A DNA stretch of 64,000 bases from Epiperipatus broadwayi (taxonomy: Eukaryota > Onychophora > Udeonychophora > Euonychophora > Peripatidae), in contig JAQFVV010012396.1 of NCBI GenBank assembly GCA_028023455.1, positions 2,920,156-2,984,155 of the forward strand, read 5' to 3'. The notes beneath the pieces were generated by a model. It worked only from the letters and a program-made list of their open reading frames with translations, was not told where the DNA came from and did not search any database. Of this stretch, positions 12,420-22,593 are shown in pieces. Made by a program: the position numbers and the translations under genes. The number at the start of each line of letters is the position of its first letter. Within the stretch, counting starts at the first letter, position 1.

Positions 12420-14180
12420 TTAGTGATTCAAAGTAGCTCTTTGTAATGTTACCAATAGAGAGGCTGCATCTTTTAATGAAATACCTGAAGAAATTATAAT
12501 GGCAGTGATATAAATATATTTTTCATATGTCATAGCATCGGCCGCGATGCGAACCCACAACTGGCTTCAACCAACTACTTGCTTGTAAAGCAGTTGCGAT
12601 GACCTCTTGGCTAACAACACTTGACATGGCAGTGAAAGTTAGTTTCAAAATATTACATTTTTAAAGAAATATATAAACCCATTAAATTATGCTGTCTGAA
12701 CTTAAGGCTGCTTTTGTTGCTCAACTTTTAAAAAATAAAGAGATCATTATTATTCAGTACAACAAAAGATATTCTCAAAAACTTTGTTGAATAGTGAGTC
12801 ATAAATGAATGATTACCAGAAACTTAATGTAATTTTAGAGAATTAAGAAGCACCATAGGCATAGTTTTTTGTTGCCAGGAAAATGCAAGAAAAATTTCAG
12901 GAACAAAAGAGCAATTCGTAAATTGGTTTTATTGATTTAGTCAAAGTATTTGATCCAATTAATGAAACAAGTTTAGACTTTGTTTGAAATTAGTTGATTG
13001 TCTACTAAAATCTATTTGTATTATACAACTTCTATATAATGGAATAGGGAGTGTTATTACTTCAAGTGGTAAATCTGTGAAATTTGAAATGAAAACTGGT
13101 GTTAAGCAGGAATATGTACTTGCTCCAATATTTTGTTCAATTTTTAGGACAGTTGTATTTGAAACTATTTAAAAATGCTTAATAAAACAGGGATCAAGAT
13201 ACAATACAGATTTAATATGAAGTGATTAAAATTAAAACTAAGAATTTCATCATTATCAAGTATATTGGATTTACAGTATGATGATGATTGTGTTACTTTT
13301 GCCAGTTCAAAAAAGATTTACAAAATGTTCTTAATATTTTGAATACAGCATTTAAAGATTTTTATTTTTATAATTAATGTTCAAAAACTTGTGTTTTATC
13401 AGCTAGGGGCAGGAGAAACAAAAACTTTTAGTTTGAATGATTAACAATTTGAGAATGTAAAACAATTCAAATAACTTAATAGTTTTATTTTTGGAAAGAT
13501 GGACTTAGATAATGAGATGCAGCACAGTCTCTAATATGCTGCTATTTTTAACAAGTTAGAAGAAAGTACAGAAAAATAATTACTGCAGCTAAATTAGCTG
13601 TGTACAGAACTTATTTACTCAATTCATTGTATGGATGTGGGATGTGGACACTCTATCAGTGTATTATAAAGTCAGTAGAAAAGTTTACTTTAGGGATAGT
13701 CTATAAAGTTTTAAAATACAATGTCAAGATCATAAAAAACAATTAATATTTTATTCAACTTACTGGATGTGATTATGTGATTCTATAGAATCTACTATTG
13801 TAAAATTACATCTTGATTGGATGTGAAATGTAAGATAAAAGAACAATGCAAAACTTCTTAAAAGTGTGTTTTATGGTGTAAGCATGATTTTCATGGAATA
13901 GAAAAATCCCCATCTATATTATAAGAATTATTTCAAAAACATTCTAAATAAGTGTAATTTTTTTTCATTGTGAAGATATTGCAAGAAATGAGATATATTG
14001 GAGAACTTCCAAATAGACATAGTGTTGAAGTATTACAGAAAAAAAAAATCTTGTTGAAAAAAGTAAAAGATGATAACACAAAATATCAACCAAATAAAAA
14101 ATGGACCAGCATGTTGTATATGTGGTTGTATTTGTGTTTACCAGAATACTTTATATAGTCACAGTAAAACTCATTTCTAG
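12420..14180 (+). mobile_element. Decayed LINE A (non-LTR retrotransposon), reverse transcriptase to C-terminus
   Basis: Translation across several frames recovers the ordered landmarks of an APE-type LINE reverse transcriptase. These are a pre-RT segment (EAASFNEIPEE, near 12470), LPET-C-NFRELRSTIGIVF (12813-12870), GFIDL-FDPI (12925-12960), GVKQEYVLAPIF (about 13098-13133), YDDDCVTFASS (13277-13310), LYGCGMWTLY (about 13626-13655) and KLLKSVFYG with YKNYFKNILNKCN further down. The end is a zinc-finger-like CCICGCI...HSKTH with a stop at 14178-14180. Numerous stops and frameshifts make it a dead copy. It is 5'-truncated or unreadable upstream of about 12420. A SINE interrupts it at 12509-12625. 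I do not assign a clade beyond the RTE/Jockey-like grouping. Confidence 0.85.
12509..12625 (-). mobile_element. tRNA-derived SINE (family S1), 117 bp, inserted in LINE A
   Basis: On the minus strand the sequence begins with a box-A-like GTTAGCCAAGAGG and a tRNA-like hairpin TGCTTTACAAGCA. A box-B-like GTGGGTTCGCATC follows, then CATATGAAAA and an AT tail. An exact 10-bp target-site duplication, ATGGCAGTGA, flanks it at 12499-12508 and 12626-12635. A second copy lies at 27132-27250, same orientation. The anticodon-loop position would read UAC (valine), but assignment to a parent tRNA is tentative. The insertion splits the pre-RT part of LINE A, so it is younger than that LINE. Confidence 0.85.
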
Positions 14181-14477
14181 AACAATTATCATTTTTCTTT
14201 CCTTGGAGTTGGAAAACCTATACTTACTTAGAGACTGATATATATATATATATATATATAAACAAAACAAGTTATAAATTTTGTAACTTGCTTTTAGCTT
14301 GCATTTTATGATCACTAGATGAAGCTTTACCAATAGATCCTAACAAGCTTTTGTTTACATAAACACTGAGAGAGATAGAATTCAATATCTCTTTTATTGT
14401 CTCCACTTCCAGAGCAGCTGCTTTCGAGCTAGTTGGGTAGGGAGACTAGAAACTCGTTAGGAATTATTGATAAAGCT
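14181..14477. repeat. LINE A downstream flank with (AT)n run
   Basis: Just past the LINE A stop the DNA is AT-rich, with an (AT)n run at 14239-14260. A GC-richer stretch at about 14400-14450 has no recognisable identity. No clear LINE 3' tail was defined. Confidence 0.4.
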
Positions 14478-14521
14478 CAATTTAGTTATCACATATATAT
14501 ATATATATGATAACTAAATTG
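14478..14521. repeat. Perfect 14-bp inverted repeat around an AT microsatellite
   Basis: CAATTTAGTTATCA (14478-14491) pairs perfectly with TGATAACTAAATTG (14508-14521) around an alternating AT loop, so nearly the whole 44 bp can form a hairpin or cruciform. It is non-coding and not shared with other loci here. Confidence 0.85.
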
Positions 14522-15639
14522 CTTAATTTTTAGCAAAAGAAATATATTTTGTAAATATAAATATGTACATTTAAAAATATCTATCCTAAAAAGTTTTTAA
14601 TTAAAGCTCTGGGGCTGAAGTGCTTCTCATCAATCTAGTATAATTGTGAATATAAATTTAAAAAAATCACATATTCTTAATCATTAAAAAATATTACAGC
14701 TTGAATTCTTCTTACTGAATATACATTGTAACACAACTGAGGATTTCTCACTAATACCTGAATTAATATACTCAATTTGAGAAAAATGTTAAAAGAAATG
14801 AACGTGAAAGCAACAGACTAACAGAAATATATATTGGATAACTGCAATGGTTTTAATTCTTCATCTGCTTCATTTAAAATTTCAAAAATCCATAATTTTC
14901 TCAAGTTTTTTTTCTTCATAGATTTAATTGCATATTTCACTTTTTTATTTAATATACTTGGCAATTGAGAAGATGTAGCAATTATAAGGGATTTTTTCTT
15001 GTTGTTTACTACTATATAATTATTTATAAAACTCTCCCATATCTTTTATGATGTCATATATTTTTTTATAGTAGATCCATCTTTTTTTCTTTATTGCAGA
15101 AATAATTTGCCTTCCATTACTAGGATGTTGTTTTATACTTTTGAGATTTTTATTTTTTCTAGTACTTGCCTTGCCTATTCACAATTATATTAACTGTTTT
15201 TGTATCATTTTTCAAAACTCTACAAATCCAGTTCTTTTTAATGAATTATTTTTTTAAACGTTCACATTACTTCTTTATTTCTGACATTATTTTGTAAAAT
15301 TATTAAATAGCTGTTTTTTGTACCAGCTATCTTTGTTACAGTTTATAATAAGGTATGATTTATTCTCCTATAGTTTCACTGAAGTCTGACCCATTTTCAC
15401 AGCATGTTAATATTTTAAAATGATTTGCAAGTTCTAACTTAAATTTATTGGTGTATTTTTAGGTTTTATTTCTTTAGCTTTGCACTAACATGTATTTTAC
15501 ATCTCATTAATCAATGATCATTTACTGTGTTGAATCTCATAAACAAATTGCTGGCAAAAAATAAATATCAGATGTCTAAATAATAAAAATTCATCAGCTG
15601 ATAGGAAAAATCTATTTAGTAATATGGATACTAAAAAAA
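14522..15639. other. AT-rich DNA, T-rich on the plus strand, nothing recognised
   Basis: Between 14860 and 15480 the plus strand is T-rich with long T runs. No coding motif or shared repeat was found. It may include the degraded 5' part of LINE B, but no motif supports that. Confidence 0.45.
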
Positions 15640-15897
15640 AAGAAAAAATCTTTACTGAGATAATTTTAAAGTTATCTATTACAAAATTTGAATTCTAACC
15701 AACCAAAAGTCAAGCTGGATTTAAGTGGTTTTAGTATAGTGGATCATATCCAAGTATTATATGAAGTTATAAAAAGTGCCAACGAATATGAGTTAACATT
15801 AAGCTTTAGATTTGTAGATTGTAAAAAGATATTTGATTCTATGAGAATTTTTATGACAATTAAGACTTTGGATCATCAAGATATATTGTACCGGTAA
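15640..15897 (+). mobile_element. Decayed LINE B, 5' part of the reverse transcriptase
   Basis: KIFTEIILKLSITKFEF (about 15642-15692) followed by the frame at 15688-15897 matches the start of an RTE-like reverse-transcriptase domain. NQPKVKLDLSGFS corresponds to the usual NQPxEQAGFRxGxS. DHIQVLYEVIKSANEYELTL corresponds to DHI...ViekxNEYnlxL, and FVDCKKIFDSM to FVDYeKAFDSx. Reading stops abruptly after HQDILYR at 15897, and the next expected residues (ILKNIYPN) appear at about 18474. The element is therefore split by intervening DNA of about 2.6 kb. Confidence 0.85.
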
Positions 15898-16544
15898 AAA
15901 TCACCATGCTTCATCACACACAATAATCCGAATTCAAACCCAGTCCACGTCTAGGAATAAATTCCAAAATGCAAACTAAATTCAAACCCAAAACCCTGGC
16001 ATGACCCACCGATGACAACATTACAACGGTACGGGGTTTTCCCTTTACTAGCTCATCGAAAAAACACAGACTAAATTACCTACAATCAGCTATTTCATAG
16101 ATACCTTATAGTCGGGATATTGGTACGGCTAATAATTTAATGTATATATTTAAGTTGTCGATACAGACAGCAGGTGATTGACTAGATTTCGAGAGTAATA
16201 ATGCAAGAGAGACAAAATTAGGTTAGATAAGTTTTTAATAAATTATTGAAAGCATTGAATAATATTATAAAAAACTCTCATATGTATTTTATAATAAATT
16301 GCTGCTAGTCATCAATAATCGGTTTGTACTGATTAACAAACTTATGCCAATATTTATGTGTTTAAATGGTTGTACAGGTTGATATGAGAATCAGAGTAAT
16401 GGGAGCACTTAAAATATTTAACTACTAGTTTATATTAAGTTGTTTTATTTTAATAGATTCAAACCATTGCGTATACGGATAAATGGGAGGCGGTTTTATA
16501 TAAAAATATAATATATAATACTGATGTACTGATGGTTGGAGGGA

Positions 16545-16870
16545 TTAAGGTATACTACAAATAATAACTTGCGGTGCATTGACGGAATACCGGGCGGCTT
16601 GTACTTTGACAAGTCTTAATGCCCCAAAGTAGATCCGGGACACTACAACCAGCCGGGCTCATTTCGAACCCCGGTGACCCAAGAGATTACCTGGAGAAGA
16701 ATTTCTTTCTCTCCATGTGGTAGTAAAACGAGACGCCAACTTAAGCGAAGGTAAAGGCATTGCCACAGTAACATCGAGGAAGAGTGGTCGGAAGTGGATT
16801 TTAAAACGAAATTATATAAAACCTTTTCTCTCCGAAACATTTTCTACGCAACAGTCCGATATAACTATTC
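16545..16870 (-). repeat. GC-rich block with tRNA-like box B, candidate SINE
   Basis: This is one of the most GC-rich stretches in the window and retains several CG dinucleotides. On the minus strand it contains CCGGGGTTCGAAATGAGCCC, with a box-B-like GGGTTCGAAAT and partial stem complementarity (CCGGG/CCCGG). It continues with GTCCCGGATCTACTTTGGGG. A matching box A about 45 bp upstream is poor. It may be the head and body of a SINE, or part of a larger element. No second copy lies in the window. Confidence 0.35.
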
Positions 16871-17489
16871 AATAAAACTGGTGAAATCAAACGATCGCAA
16901 AAGTAATAATTAATTAATTTCACTCTGAAACCCATAACTCCCCAGATTGTTCGGAAGGTAATAATAGCAAAAATATTCACTTATTATTCTTACTCCGTAA
17001 TAATATATAAAAAATTATAATAAAATTTTAGACTATTTTAAGTATTGAGATTTGGTGTATAGATTAAAATATTATAACGAAGTAAAAGAAACAACAAAAA
17101 TATTTGAATATTTCTCAACTCAACATAAATGAAACAATTTTTAGTTCGATAAAAGAAAATTACTTTTAAAATGAATATAATAAATATTATGAGATAAACT
17201 TTACTGACTTTAATTAGAGTTGAGAAATATTATTATTGGCATCGTTTTGTTTGTAAAATAAGTAATAGTAAAATATAAATGTATTCACAAATGGATTATT
17301 AGTAGGCACAAATCTTAATAATGATTATCTAAAGACTAGAGCACAGAAATATTAGAGAAGGAAATTTACTGACAGGTTGTAGTGTAACATTTTCAAATGG
17401 AAAACAAGAAATTTACATGCAATTAATTAGGTTAACAGATTAAATATAAAATTATTACTGAGAGGAAAGTTAAAAAGTTCATGTAACAA

Positions 17490-17900
17490 AAGTTACCATT
17501 CTTTCTTCGTCCGGCTTTTCTTCTTGCGGTGATATGTATGAAGAACGTAGGCGCACATTTTGAATTTCTTAGAAAGGCATGGTTAATTTAAATGTTGGAA
17601 TTTGGAAGACTGGAAGCATGGAAAAAATTACAGATCAGCGGTATGACAGATTTAAATTGGCAGAACAGGGATCAGCTTCTTGGACTTAGCCCATCATGAT
17701 TGCAGTTTACCGGGCAACTTCTTAATAATGGTTGAAGTGATTTCTCTGGCACAACTACCTTGCTGTAGCTTGAGATGATCTAAGTACAGCCAAGTCAAAA
17801 GTTAGAGTGTCTATATTATATTTAAGATGGCTACGGTTGACCTTTCTGCCTAGTTTTTGTTCATAACTCCGCCTCCTTTGATTTTCGGCCTCCAGCAATA
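17490..17900. other. GC-richer patch of unknown origin
   Basis: It begins with a pyrimidine-rich CTTTCTTCGTCCGGC and holds several CG dinucleotides. The plus strand then reads ATGTATGAAGAACGTAGGCG and soon hits a stop. I could not recognise a protein in any frame. A pyrimidine tract ahead of a short ATG frame resembles the leader of some housekeeping genes, so a processed pseudogene or host 5' exon fragment is possible but unproven. Confidence 0.25.
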
Positions 17901-18472
17901 TCTAATTTTTGACTATACAATAGCATTTGCCTTTCTTGATAAGAGTTCTACGTTTCTCATTTATTTTTAAATTTAATACATGATTCTAAATTGACAAAAC
18001 AATTACATCGGAATTCGTGAATACAAAAATATAAATTCATTATCTTAATTTATCGAAGTACAAATTAATCATTCTATACCTTTTGTACAAGTAAGATTTT
18101 GATTAAAAATACTGATCAAAGGAATGTGACTTTTGATCAGCATTTTTAAATGACTTTGTATAATTTGCAAAATTAAAATTTAAAGAAAATATACACGCAA
18201 TTGAAACTTTTAAATTGAGCTAATATAAATCCACAAACCACACACACACGAATATTACTCATCATGATTTGTGACATTTATACTCATACTCTTTACATTA
18301 AATTCTTTTTAAACAAACACAAAATAAATAACTTAATATCTATGTGGCTTGGGATAGAAAAAGTCTCATTGCGGGTAAATAGTGGTTTAGAATTACCGTT
18401 CTTAAATGACAACCATGAAACTAAGATCGATTCTTCGATCTGTCTGTTTCAATATGTATGGGATAGAGTCAT

Positions 18473-19420
18473 ATTCTGAAAAATATTTATCCAAATGTGA
18501 CAGTAGTGATTAATTTATATGATAATTCTAAGATAATTAATACTGAAAAGAATGTATGACAGGGTGATTCCATATCTCTAAAATTTCTTACGGCATTAAG
18601 AAAAGAAATATTGTAAGGATTAAGATAAAAAACTAAAGAAATAAAAGTAAATAAAGATCATTTATGACATCTAAATTTTGCTTATTATTTAATTGATTTT
18701 GCAAATAGTGTTTCAGTTTTAGAAAATATTGCAAGAGTTATCAGATGAATGTAGAAAGTAAGACAAAAGACAAATTCTAAAAAGATTAATGTAATGATGA
18801 ATAGATTTTTTTAGAAGAAAAAAGATTGAGAGTCATAAATTAGAAGAAGTTAACAACTAAAATATTTAGTTTAGATTATTAATAGATGAAGTCAATTATA
18901 GAATTACACTTGGATGGAGTGCTTTTATTAGGAATAACATAATACTAAAAGTAAATAAGTCTATGGGTTTGAAATAGAAATAGTTTAATAGATATGATTT
19001 ACCACTTCTTACTTTTGGATCTGCAATTTAGACACTCAATGGAAAAGCAATATAGAGATTTTAGACCACTCAGTAAAGTATGAAAAGATGTATGTTAAGA
19101 GTAATGTGAGAAGGTCAAAAACAGCAAGAAAACTGATATAACTGATATCACTGAAAGAATAAAAAACTAAAATGGAACTGAAAATGATATATTTTTAGAA
19201 GAGATAATATTAGATAGACAGTTGAAGTTTTAAATTATATCACAAGGAAATGCAAAAATCCTAGAAGGAGAACATATGTGACATGAATGGATGAAATGTT
19301 TTAGTATGATGTGGAGAAGAAAGGCTATGGATTTAACTTGGAGAGACCATCATTCTGAAATGAATCAATAATGCTTAAACTGATGTGAATAATGATACTC
19401 AATTCAAAGAAACAAAGCAC
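18473..19420 (+). mobile_element. Decayed LINE B, 3' part (RT core to C-terminus)
   Basis: ILKNIYPNVTVVINLYDNSK followed by INTEKNV*QGDSIS (18474-18575) continues the reverse transcriptase exactly where the 15.9 kb part stops. The stop replaces the usual arginine before QGD (CGA changed to TGA). The catalytic YADD/FADD box reads FAYYL (about 18676-18690), so the aspartates are lost. Further on, MYVKSNVRRSKTARKLI (about 19088-19140) and WMDEMF*YDVEKKG (about 19288-19330) match the C-terminal region of RTE-like LINE proteins. There are many stops and frameshifts. The end near 19400-19420 is approximate and no tail was defined. Confidence 0.8.
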
Positions 19421-20436
19421 TTGATAAGATACTGATAACCATCAGTCATGATGTAGATGATTAAAATCAATATGTGAAAAATTAAAAATATAATGGAAAA
19501 ACAAAACAAAACAAAAACGTGGTATAGCACTTTTGTAGATATTACATTTAATGGTAGAAAGGGAAAAAAAGATTGTAAAAATAATGAGTTAGGATGAACA
19601 AAATAATAGAGGTAAATGGCATAATGAAAACAAAATTGAATTATTGGGTGTAAATATAGATATTTTGAGAAAGATAATTTTTGATAATCAATCAAAGTCA
19701 ATTCTATTTATAATCTAAAATCTTTAGCATACTGCATTCTTTTTCAAAATTAATCATGTTTATTAGATATTTTATTGCTTATTTACTCTTGTACAAGATG
19801 TTACAATTGAATAAAAATTAGAACTGAAACTATAAGAGAGTGCAACATAGGGAATATCGAGCTCTCAACAATTTTGATGCCTTTAACACATCTATCAAGT
19901 GAGATTATTCATAAATTGCATGCATAGTAAAAGAGGATGGTCTGAGTTTCTGCATCAGTGGATCATTGGGACAAAGTAAAATTTAGATGAGGCATGCATT
20001 GAAAAAACCAAACAAACCCTTGAACACATTTATTAGATACAAATTTATTTATTCATTTATTGTAGCTCTATAGTTAAAAAAGACATAGTGTGCTTATAAC
20101 CAGACTCATTTTTATTATATTTTAAAATTTTAATATGTATTAATTATGTATGATTTTTTATGATACGTTTTTATATCATGTTAAATTACTAACCTATTAC
20201 ATAATTGATACTTTTTTAAAATGGGAAAAAAAAAACGATTGTATTACTATATTTAATAAAAAAATTAGCTTACACAGAAACAAATAATGAATGCATGAGT
20301 TAAAGATCCTATGAAAGACTCGTCAATAATAAAAAAGTACAAATGGATTAATTATTGGTTAAAAAATAACAAGGATCAGCTTTATTAGTTGTTAGTGATA
20401 GATTAATGATTAACTTCTGAAAACTAAAAAGTTCAA
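19421..20436. other. AT-rich DNA with no recognised feature
   Basis: A GC-richer stretch at about 19830-20000 has no recognisable identity. The 100-codon minus-strand frame at 19399-19701 is rich in Phe, Leu, Ile and Tyr as expected of A-rich DNA read in reverse. It overlaps the tail of LINE B and is rejected as a gene. Confidence 0.5.
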
Positions 20437-20634
20437 TTTATCCCTTACATTTTAAATTGAGTTTTTTTTTTTTTTTTATCTATTGAAGGAAGATTATTTG
20501 TAAAAAAAAAAAAGATTTAGAATTGTTAATTGAAAATTCATCCCTTACACCTTAAACTGAGTATTTATCAATTGAAGAAAGACTATTTGTAAAAAAAAAA
20601 AAAAGATTTAGAAGTGTTAGTTGAAAATAAATTT
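20437..20634 (+). repeat. Two-copy tandem repeat, 100-bp period
   Basis: TCCCTTACA recurs at 20441 and 20541, followed in both copies by a TTAAA-TGAG word, a T/A-rich spacer, ATTGAAGRAAGAYTATTTGT, a poly(A) run, GATTTAGAA and GTTGAAAAT. Poly(T) and poly(A) runs inside differ in length. Non-coding local tandem duplication. Confidence 0.8.
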
Positions 20635-21799
20635 AAAAAATAAGGCAATAAAAACAATGACATTCTGCAAAGAAATAAAAAAGGTACAACAAAGTGAATA
20701 AAATTAAAATTAGAGATCAAATACTCATACCACCAGATATATATGCCGTCATGTAAACTTAACATTACTTACACCACTGTAACCACTAGTTACTAAAACT
20801 GTGATATGATCGTTACTTTAACACCCAATACTTACCATTAACCACATAGTTTACTCATTTAAAAATTAATATATAAGAAACCAACCGCCCAATAGAATAT
20901 TAACCCATAAAACCATTTTAAATCTAACAGCACATTTCATGCCCTAATTAATTATTCACTTATTTGAACTAGAAAGCGAATAAACTATGCTACAAACATT
21001 TTATACTTTGTTTGAACACAATCATTTTTCTTTGAGCTTGAAATTATAGGCTTATTAAGGGAATTAACTTTTTTACTAATTGCAGTTGCTCTCAAAAATA
21101 CCTTATAATACTTATAAAATATTTTCTTAGTCTTAAAAAAAGCTTATTTTAAAGATAGAAAGTAGTATGATATAATTCCTTTTGAAACTGATTTTAATAA
21201 ATAAATATTAATATGTATATAGATATACACTATTAACCCCTTTATACTAATTAAAGAACGTGATATATGTAATAATTACTATACACCTAAACTACTATAA
21301 AGCATTTAACCATATACTTCATCTATAAGGATTACGTTAAATGTAGGAAATACAAATATGAAAGAGATAGTTAGAAAGAAAAAAAATTGAATGAAAAAAG
21401 CACAGTTAAAAAATAGTAATTAAAGATAAAAATAAGTTGAAAGGTGATTGACATTTAAATACCTTTATGCAAGTTGAACTCCATGATTCATCAATTGACC
21501 AAAATGAGGTTTTACTTTAATTTTATTCAGATGAAAATTAATATAAAAAAATCTTGAATCCATCCTATGCTAAAGTACAAAGAGTAGATGAAAATAATAT
21601 AAAAGTGTTGAATAACAGAAACTTTATTTAAAATAATTCCAGAATGAGTAAAAATAAAGATAAAACTGTAAAAGATATAAATGATATATAAAAAAAAAGT
21701 TCATGAAATTAATAAAATTGGAATTCACTTGCATTACTAAAGTATTATGAAAGAAAAAATGACATTTGTAATAAAACTGTGATTCAGAAAAAAGGACAT
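20635..21799. other. AT-rich DNA with no recognised feature
   Basis: No shared repeat or coding relic was identified. The 62-codon minus-strand frame at 21624-21812 is low-complexity Phe/Tyr/Asn sequence. Confidence 0.5.
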
Positions 21800-22256
21800 T
21801 ATTCTTTTTCAATAATTATAATCACCTTAGAAAATAGGTTGATTCATAGTGTAATTTAAAAAAAATAGTTAGCTTAATAACATATAAGACATAAATTTAA
21901 AAAGTTATATTTTAAATACAGACTATTTCCATCTGAAAATCGGTTTGGATTTAAAAAAAAAACAGAGACACAGATGCAATTATAGAAGTGAGAATGTTTT
22001 TGAGTGATACACAGAGACAGAAAATTGAGTTAATAGTAATGATTTTGACAGTAGAATTTGTTATAGTGAAGTGAGTTGATGATTCAATATTTGGGTAAAA
22101 AAGAAGAGAAATATAGAATCAAAAAAAAAAACAACAACAACAACAAAACAAACATATGTATTGGAAATTTGTACATAAATAAAAATTAAAAAAAAAACTA
22201 CAAGATTTTCTTATTGAAAAGATTAATATAGAGATAAGTATAAACAAAGATATTGT
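21800..22256 (+). mobile_element. Decayed LINE C, 5' part of the reverse transcriptase
   Basis: SENRFGFKK (about 21928-21956), then in a shifted frame DAIIEVRMFLSDTQRQKIEL (about 21972-22030), then FDSRICYSEVS**FNIWVKK (about 22043-22105) match the SENQFGFxxGxSTTDAI, ...FDRVpRevvWWxLrxxGV order of a LINE reverse transcriptase. This family is distinct from LINEs A and B. Stops and frameshifts are frequent. The frame is lost in A-rich DNA near 22120-22240, and a foldback insertion begins at 22257. The copy resumes at about 22594. Confidence 0.65.
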
Positions 22257-22582
22257 TCTCCTGAAGGCTTGGGATGATGGTATTCTAGTTATATTTTTAT
22301 ATTGGACTACTTCCATCATCTAATATATGTATTGAATATCTTTAGAAAAATGTAACTTTATTTAAATATTCCAAATACATTCAACTGTTAGTAATAGCAC
22401 ATCAAACAGGTTAACAAGAGGGGAGACTAATACCTCTCAAAACATTGTGCATATACTAACCTGTTTGATGTGCTATTACTAACAGTTGAATATATTTTGA
22501 ATATTTAAATAAAGTTAAATTTTTCTAAAGACATTTAATACATATATTAGATGATGGAAATAGTACAATATAAAAATATAAT
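22257..22582. mobile_element. Foldback element F1, 326 bp, inserted in LINE C
   Basis: Two arms of about 130 bp pair around a loop of about 42 bp at 22418-22460. The inner ends read GCACATCAAACAGGTTA and TAACCTGTTTGATGTGC. An exact 11-bp repeat AAAGATATTGT flanks it at 22246-22256 and 22583-22593 and is the likely target-site duplication. The arms share CAACTGTTAGTAATAGCA, TTTAAATAAAGTTA and ATTAGATGATGGAAATAGT with the larger palindrome at 40143-40729, but the tRNA-like heads present there are missing here. It looks like an internally deleted inverted dimer of the same repeat. The intact duplication argues it moved as a palindrome. Confidence 0.85.
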
Positions 22583-22593
22583 AAAGATATTGT

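Larger units (their letters stand above)
15898..18472. mobile_element. GC-richer insertion of about 2.6 kb splitting LINE B, identity unknown
   Basis: The two halves of the LINE B reverse transcriptase are separated by this block, which differs in texture from its surroundings. It has fewer long A/T runs and more CG dinucleotides, and two clearly GC-richer patches at 16545-16870 and 17490-17900. The left end has box-B-like words on both strands (GAATTCAAACCCAGTCC). No transposase, integrase or polymerase motif was found, and no clear target-site duplication or terminal repeat. It could be a non-autonomous element, a nested cluster of them, or a translocated host segment. The 65- and 71-codon frames inside have no recognisable domain. 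Confidence 0.6.

Noticed and set aside
12509-12625. Possible functional tRNA gene on the minus strand
   Set aside because: Arms do not pair fully, a target-site duplication and AT tail are present, and a second diverged copy exists, so it is a SINE.
16643-16840. 65-codon minus-strand frame in the GC-rich block
   Set aside because: No recognisable domain. The region carries a box-B-like motif and looks like a repeat, so the frame is probably incidental to its GC content.
19399-19701. 100-codon minus-strand hydrophobic frame
   Set aside because: The Phe/Leu/Ile/Tyr content follows from A-rich plus-strand DNA at the tail of LINE B. No signal or domain pattern beyond that bias.
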